Positions 59,534 through 64,000 of a stretch of DNA of 64,000 nt are shown one piece after another (within the stretch, counting starts at the first letter, position 1; each line of letters starts with the position of its first letter). The notes below the pieces were generated by a model. It was not told the DNA's origin. It worked only from the letters and a program-made list of their open reading frames with translations, and made no database searches. The DNA comes from Echinicola jeungdonensis. Its GTDB lineage: Bacteria > Bacteroidota > Bacteroidia > Cytophagales > Cyclobacteriaceae. Location of the stretch: contig NZ_JAUFQT010000001.1 of the NCBI RefSeq assembly GCF_030409905.1, forward strand, positions 62,001-126,000, given 5' to 3'. The position numbers and the translations under genes are program-made.

Positions 59534-62485
59534 TTAAGACAGCCCAGCTGCGTCAAATAAAATTTCTACAGGATGAAGGGCTTTCTTGCCCGTTCCATCA
59601 TCAATTTGATGCCGGCAACTAGTTCCAGGAGCTGCAATCAAAGTCGTATCTTCCGCTTTTCTTACTGCCGGGAAAAGTACCATTTCCCCAATTTTCATGC
59701 TTACCTCATAATGTTCTTCCTCATACCCAAAGGAGCCCGCCATACCACAACAACCCGAAGGAATGGTTTCCACGGAATAGTTTTTGGGGAAGGACAATAT
59801 TTTTTGGGAAAACTGGACAGAAGAAAGGGATTTTTGATGACAATGTCCATGCAACATGACTTTCCTCTCAGCCTCCGTAAACTGCTCAGCATTTATTTTC
59901 CCTCTTTGGATTTCCTTGGCCAAAAATTCATCTACCATCATGGAATACCGCTTCAATTTATTGGCTGCCCCCACTAGGTCTTTTTTCACCAACCTTGGAT
60001 ATTCATCCCTAAAGGTTAAAATCCCAGAGGGTTCCAGCCCAATCAAGGGCTTGTCCACATTTACAAGGTCTTTAAAGAGTTTGACGTTTTTATTGGCCAA
60101 TACTTTAGCACGATCCAATAAACCTTTTGAAATAGGACCACGGCCACTTTCCGGATGATCAATCATTAAAACATCATAACCCAAGTGCCGCAACAACCTG
60201 ATGGCTTTAATGCCAATTTCGGCGTCATTGTAATTGGTAAACTCATCACAAAAGAAATTCACTGCTCCTAAACTTTTTTCCGGGGCAGGTAATTTCGAGT
60301 AATTTTTTTTGTACCATTTTCTGAGGCTCACCTTGGCTATCGGAGGCAGGTTCCTTTTTTCTGCCACTCCCAAGACCTTTTTCATTAAAGAACTGGTAGA
60401 TTTGTTCTCCATTAAGAAATTGGTCAGCCCGGGTGTCATGCTTCCTAATTCATTTAAGGAATTGATATAAGCAAATGCTTTGGAACGCAAGGGAACTCCA
60501 TTGCTTTTATGGTATTGATATTGGAATTCCGCTTTCAAGCTGGCCATATCCACATTGGAAGGACATTCGGAAGTACAGCCTTTGCAGGACAAACACAGAT
60601 CCATCACTTCCTTAATTTCAGGATGGTCAAATGGATTGGATTTTGGACTGTTGGTCAAAAACTCCCTAAGGGTATTGGCGCGGCCACGAGTGGTATCTTT
60701 TTCATCCCTGGTGGCCATATAACTGGGGCACATGGTTCCTCCTGATACAGGCAACTTCCTGCAATCCCCCGACCCATTACATTTTTCTGCTGCACGGAGA
60801 ATCCCACCAACATGGCTAAAATCCATGGCAGTTTCATATTCGGGAGTCACCATATCCGGCTTATACCTAAGGGAGGAGGTCATGGGTGCCGTATCCACAA
60901 TTTTACCTGGATTGAATATATTATCCGGATCCCAGGCATTTTTGATCCTTCTAAATAATTGATAATTATCTTCTCCTACCATGATGGGAATAAAGGCTGC
61001 TCTCACCCTACCATCTCCATGCTCGCCACTTAAGGATCCGCCAAATTTCTTTACCAATTTGGCAACAGCCTCTGTAATTTTATAAAAATCCTCTACATCC
61101 TTGGATTTTTTTAGATCCAAAATGGGTCTGAGGTGGATTTCCCCTGCACCTGCATGGGCATAATGAACCGGTTTTTGGCCAAATTCTTTCATGATCTCTC
61201 CGAATTCATCTATAAAATCAGCCAGATCATCCAAATCCACTGCAGTATCTTCAATACAGGCTACCGCTTTTTCATCTCCCGGAATATTTGCCAATAACCC
61301 CAAACCCGCACTTCTAAGGGCCCATACATTGCTGGTACGTTCACCGGTAATGATGGGATAGGCATAGCCCAAGCCTTCTTCCTTCATGGCATCCACCATC
61401 CTTTGGGCTTTTTGTAATGCTTCCTCCTCTGTTTGGCCTCGGAATTCAATCATCAAAATCCCCTCAGGATCCCCCTCCACAAAGTACCTGTTTTTACTCT
61501 GCTCAATATTTTCTTTGGTACAGTCCAAAATGATCTTGTCCATCAGCTCACACGCGGTGGGATGGTGTTTCATGGCAAACTGGGTGGCCTTCATACTTTC
61601 ATGGATGCTCCTGAAGTGAGCTGCCACCACTACATCACAGGGATCCGGCAAGGGATCCACATGAATTTTTATTTCAGTGGTAAAAGCCAAAGTACCTTCT
61701 GAACCACATAAAAGCTTACAAAAGTTAAATTCATCTGTTTGATCAGAAAAAATTTCTGTATCCAAAAGGTAATCCACTGCATAACCTGTATTTCTTCGCT
61801 GGATGGTAGGCTTTGGAAACTGTTTTTTTATGTTTTCCTGATTTACAGGTTCATTAAGTTCCTTATAAATTTGTTGGTAAAGCTGCCCTTCCAGGTTTGA
61901 TTGCCCCTTCTTCTTTTCAAATTCCTCTTTGGAGACCTTTCCAAAAGTCGCCTCTGAGCCATCACTCAATATAGTATTCAGCTCAAGGGTATGATCCCGT
62001 GTGGAACCATAAATGATAGAAGTGGTCCCACAGGAATTGTTACCGACCATCCCTCCTATCATGGCCCGATTAGCAGTGGAAGTTACCGGGCTAAAAAAGT
62101 ACCCTTGGGGTTTAAGAAAAGCATTAAGTTCATCCCTGATCACACCAGGCTGCACACGCACCCATCCTTCTTCTTTATTAAATTCAAGTATTTTGGTAAA
62201 ATACTTTGATACATCTACCACAATACCATCCCCCACACATTGACCTGCCAGGGAAGTACCTGCTGTCCTTGGGATAAGGGAAGTATGGTGTTCCCTGGCA
62301 AACCCAATTAGTTTTTTTATATCCCCTTTGGACTTCGGTAAGGCTACCGCCAAAGGTAATTCCCGATACACTGAGGCATCCGTGGCATAAAGGGTTCTTA
62401 TCAATTGATCGTAATGTAAATCACCTTCCAGGTTTTTGGACATTTCCTCCAAAAAAGGTAATAATTTTGCAGCTTCGTTTGACAT
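59534..62485 (-). CDS. FAD-linked oxidase fused to Fe-S protein (lactate/glycolate/hydroxyglutarate dehydrogenase type)
   Basis: The 983-residue protein combines an N-terminal FAD-binding PCMH domain (IPRTAGTSLAGQCVGDGIVVDVSKY, MVGNNSCGTTSIIYGSTRDHTLEL), a FAD-oxidase C domain (HAGAGEIHLRPILDL, GGSLSGEHGDGRVR), a 4Fe-4S region (CNGSGDCRKLP...MCPSYMAT and CLSCKGCTSECPSNVDM), and a CCG-type C-terminal domain (CHCHQKSL-like, PSGCCGMAGSFGYE). This equals a GlcD-GlcF fusion. It oxidises a 2-hydroxy acid, probably passing electrons to quinone. D-lactate, glycolate and D-2-hydroxyglutarate are all possible substrates. Confidence 0.92.
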   Translation of the reverse strand: MSNEAAKLLPFLEEMSKNLEGDLHYDQLIRTLYATDASVYRELPLAVALPKSKGDIKKLIGFAREHHTSLIPRTAGTSLAGQCVGDGIVVDVSKYFTKILEFNKEEGWVRVQPGVIRDELNAFLKPQGYFFSPVTSTANRAMIGGMVGNNSCGTTSIIYGSTRDHTLELNTILSDGSEATFGKVSKEEFEKKKGQSNLEGQLYQQIYKELNEPVNQENIKKQFPKPTIQRRNTGYAVDYLLDTEIFSDQTDEFNFCKLLCGSEGTLAFTTEIKIHVDPLPDPCDVVVAAHFRSIHESMKATQFAMKHHPTACELMDKIILDCTKENIEQSKNRYFVEGDPEGILMIEFRGQTEEEALQKAQRMVDAMKEEGLGYAYPIITGERTSNVWALRSAGLGLLANIPGDEKAVACIEDTAVDLDDLADFIDEFGEIMKEFGQKPVHYAHAGAGEIHLRPILDLKKSKDVEDFYKITEAVAKLVKKFGGSLSGEHGDGRVRAAFIPIMVGEDNYQLFRRIKNAWDPDNIFNPGKIVDTAPMTSSLRYKPDMVTPEYETAMDFSHVGGILRAAEKCNGSGDCRKLPVSGGTMCPSYMATRDEKDTTRGRANTLREFLTNSPKSNPFDHPEIKEVMDLCLSCKGCTSECPSNVDMASLKAEFQYQYHKSNGVPLRSKAFAYINSLNELGSMTPGLTNFLMENKSTSSLMKKVLGVAEKRNLPPIAKVSLRKWYKKNYSKLPAPEKSLGAVNFFCDEFTNYNDAEIGIKAIRLLRHLGYDVLMIDHPESGRGPISKGLLDRAKVLANKNVKLFKDLVNVDKPLIGLEPSGILTFRDEYPRLVKKDLVGAANKLKRYSMMVDEFLAKEIQRGKINAEQFTEAERKVMLHGHCHQKSLSSVQFSQKILSFPKNYSVETIPSGCCGMAGSFGYEEEHYEVSMKIGEMVLFPAVRKAEDTTLIAAPGTSCRHQIDDGTGKKALHPVEILFDAAGLS

Positions 62486-62550
62486 GCCGTAAAATTAAAA
62501 CAGTTGCCGCAACTAATAAATAATTATATAAATTATTCTCTATAAAAATA

Positions 62551-63297
62551 TCAATGCAATAGTTTTTCATTTCTGCCAAGCCTGAGCAACATGGGAAATT
62601 TCACCCTTAGAATCTGATCCTTTTTCACTTCTTTTTTAACCTCATTCCGAAGGGTATCCACTGGATTTTTTTGATTGGCAGTGATGTAATGCTTTACCGC
62701 AGACCAAGTATTAAGGTAACCATACAATTGTTCCAATGTCCATTGGAGGTTGATTTCAAAACAGGGAGCGGGTTGTTCTTTAAAGGGAAAAGGAATCGTA
62801 GCATATTTTTCATCCAAATATTTTCTTTCCGGATCCCAATAAGGACCAACAACATTCACGTAAAAATCTTGGATTAAATCCTGAATCCCCTCAACCTGGA
62901 TTAAATCATACCCCATAATGGCAATAATCCCTCCAGGCTTTAGGGTCCTGTGGGCTTCCCGGTAAAATGCCTCCATATCAAACCAATGGATAGCTTGGCC
63001 TACTGTAATTAAATCAAAAGATTGGTCTGGAAAAGGCACTTTTTCAGCAGGACATTGGGAATAGCATATATTATCTCTTTTTGAGGCCTGGGAAAGTTGA
63101 TTTCCGCTGATATCTGTGGCTTCTACCTTTTCAAAATAGGAAGAAAGGGCGACAGCAACCTGACCATTGCCTGTCCCACAGTCCCAGGCATGGTTTCTTT
63201 CCGGGATTAATTGTTTCAAATATAAATAAAAAGCTTCTGGATAATGCGGTCGGTATTTTGAATATTGAGCGGAATGTCCAGAAAAATTATCTTTCAT
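62551..63297 (-). CDS. SAM-dependent methyltransferase
   Basis: The 248-residue protein starts KDNFSGHSAQYSKYRPHYP and has motif I NHAWDCGTGNGQVAVALSSYF, VEATDISGNQLSQA, DLITVGQAIHWFDMEAFYREA and GGIIAIMGYDL. It resembles the TMT1/Coq5-like group of small-molecule methyltransferases common in bacteria. The substrate is unknown. Confidence 0.87.
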   Translation of the reverse strand: MKDNFSGHSAQYSKYRPHYPEAFYLYLKQLIPERNHAWDCGTGNGQVAVALSSYFEKVEATDISGNQLSQASKRDNICYSQCPAEKVPFPDQSFDLITVGQAIHWFDMEAFYREAHRTLKPGGIIAIMGYDLIQVEGIQDLIQDFYVNVVGPYWDPERKYLDEKYATIPFPFKEQPAPCFEINLQWTLEQLYGYLNTWSAVKHYITANQKNPVDTLRNEVKKEVKKDQILRVKFPMLLRLGRNEKLLH

Positions 63298-63480
63298 ATC
63301 TTAAATTTCAATCTCACTGTTCTTTGCATTGAGTCTTTACCCAATATTAGTTTTAGCATCTTAAAAACCTATAAAAAGAATGGCCTTTTGCCAATTTTTA
63401 GCCTCTTAATTTCAAACCCTTATGGATCTAATGGGGGAATTAATCCCTTTCTAAATTTAGGGATTTTGCTTTTTTCGGCT

Positions 63481-64000
63481 CTAAAGCCAATCTTTAGGGC
63501 TTTTTTTTCCGAAAACACCCGTGGCACAACCAAAGAAATAATTCTTATAATTCGATTCTAAACCCTTCTTAATCAAACATTCATGAAAATATTGACTATT
63601 CTTAAAGCTTGCACAATATTTTCCAAGCATCCTATAATCTCGAGCATTCCCTAAAAAAATTCTTCCAATTAGCGGAATAATTAGTTTTAAATAGAACTTA
63701 TAAAACCACTTAAGAAAAAGCAACTTTGGCTCTGGAATCTCAATGAAGGCAAAAGAGCCACCAGGCTTTAAAACCCTGTCAATTTCACTTGCTAGAACTT
63801 CCTGTTGCTCCCTATTAAAAGTTTTTATTCCAAATGTGGACAACACAAAATCTGCGGACCCAGCTGGGAGGTCATTTTGTAAAACATTAATTTGATTTAA
63901 GGAGATATTTTTTTTGTTTTAATCTTTTCAAATGCTCGGATGCTTTACGGTTCATTTCATCCGAGATATCAATGGCAACAACCCTGCCCCTCGGTCCGAT
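63481..64000 (-). pseudogene. Methyltransferase gene with a frameshift, cut by window edge
   Basis: From the right edge one frame reads IGPRGRVVAIDISDEMNRKA, the motif I end and acidic motif II of a UbiE-type methyltransferase. It then runs into a stop 16 codons on. Shifting by one base at the eight-A tract (63908-63915) restores the continuation NISLNQINVLQNDLPAGSAD, then FVLSTFGIKTFNREQQEV and IDRVLKPGGSFAFIEIPEP to the stop at 63481. One A fewer would give a single frame. This is either a broken gene, a sequencing error in a homopolymer, or a phase-variable tract. The N-terminus lies outside the window. Confidence 0.7.

Overview
The window looks like chromosome from a marine or freshwater member of the Bacteroidota, most likely the Cytophagales (Cyclobacteriaceae-like). 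The evidence is low GC, AT-rich spacers, several promoters of the Bacteroidota type (TTG, 19-20 bp, TAnnTTTG), many short lipoproteins with an early Cys, an arginine pathway built on an N-acyl-ornithine carbamoyltransferase, and a fused CcoNO oxidase subunit. I see no insertion sequence, prophage, CRISPR array or rRNA operon.

Layout. 1-3082 (minus): a cut YceI-like gene, a cytochrome-like lipoprotein, a CHRD lipoprotein, then an ECF sigma factor with its membrane/beta-barrel partner. 3601-13821 (minus): a complete cbb3 oxidase cluster (ccoI, ccoS, ccoNO, ccoQ, ccoP, ccoG, ccoH and a DsbD_2/TauE-like membrane protein), preceded by a stress-protein-like gene and an Fnr/Crp regulator. 13914-17683: YceI, porin and YceI genes and an M48 protease. 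17861-26584: a five-repeat CHRD lipoprotein, an NYN-LOTUS protein, glutamyl-queuosine tRNA(Asp) synthetase, a DUF4377 lipoprotein, a WYL regulator, a GT-C membrane enzyme and a Rieske lipoprotein. 27223-30777: smc. 33809-42219 (plus): a full arginine biosynthesis run (acetyltransferase, argG, argC, argD, acylornithine carbamoyltransferase, argB, argE, argH), preceded by a possible leader ORF. 42406-47405: merR, dprA, HMG-CoA-lyase-like and small enzymes. 47559-59206: a YfhO protein and a set of surface-polysaccharide genes (methyltransferases, glycosyltransferases, flippase, aminotransferase). 59534-64000: a large FAD/Fe-S dehydrogenase and two methyltransferases, the last cut by the window edge and frameshifted.

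The most striking item is a pair of near-identical non-coding genes in opposite orientation, at 31216-31339 (minus) and 54947-55070 (plus). Each has its own Bacteroidota promoter, a leader hairpin, a 124-nt tRNA-like body and a rho-independent terminator. The body has a 7-bp acceptor stem, a perfect 5-bp anticodon stem, a perfect T arm, the anticodon GUC with C38 and G73 (the known bacterial AspRS identity set), and a 55-nt variable region instead of the 4-5 nt of a normal tRNA-Asp. All four differences between the two copies lie in the variable region. I could not run a covariance-model or database search, so whether this is a charged tRNA or a tRNA-shaped regulator is open.

Other points: a decayed HTH antitoxin-Fic toxin pair at 32545-33160; a carbamoyltransferase with Val90, which predicts succinylornithine as substrate; an 11-bp inverted repeat over the fnr promoter; and a CRP/FNR-like box upstream of a DUF302 gene.
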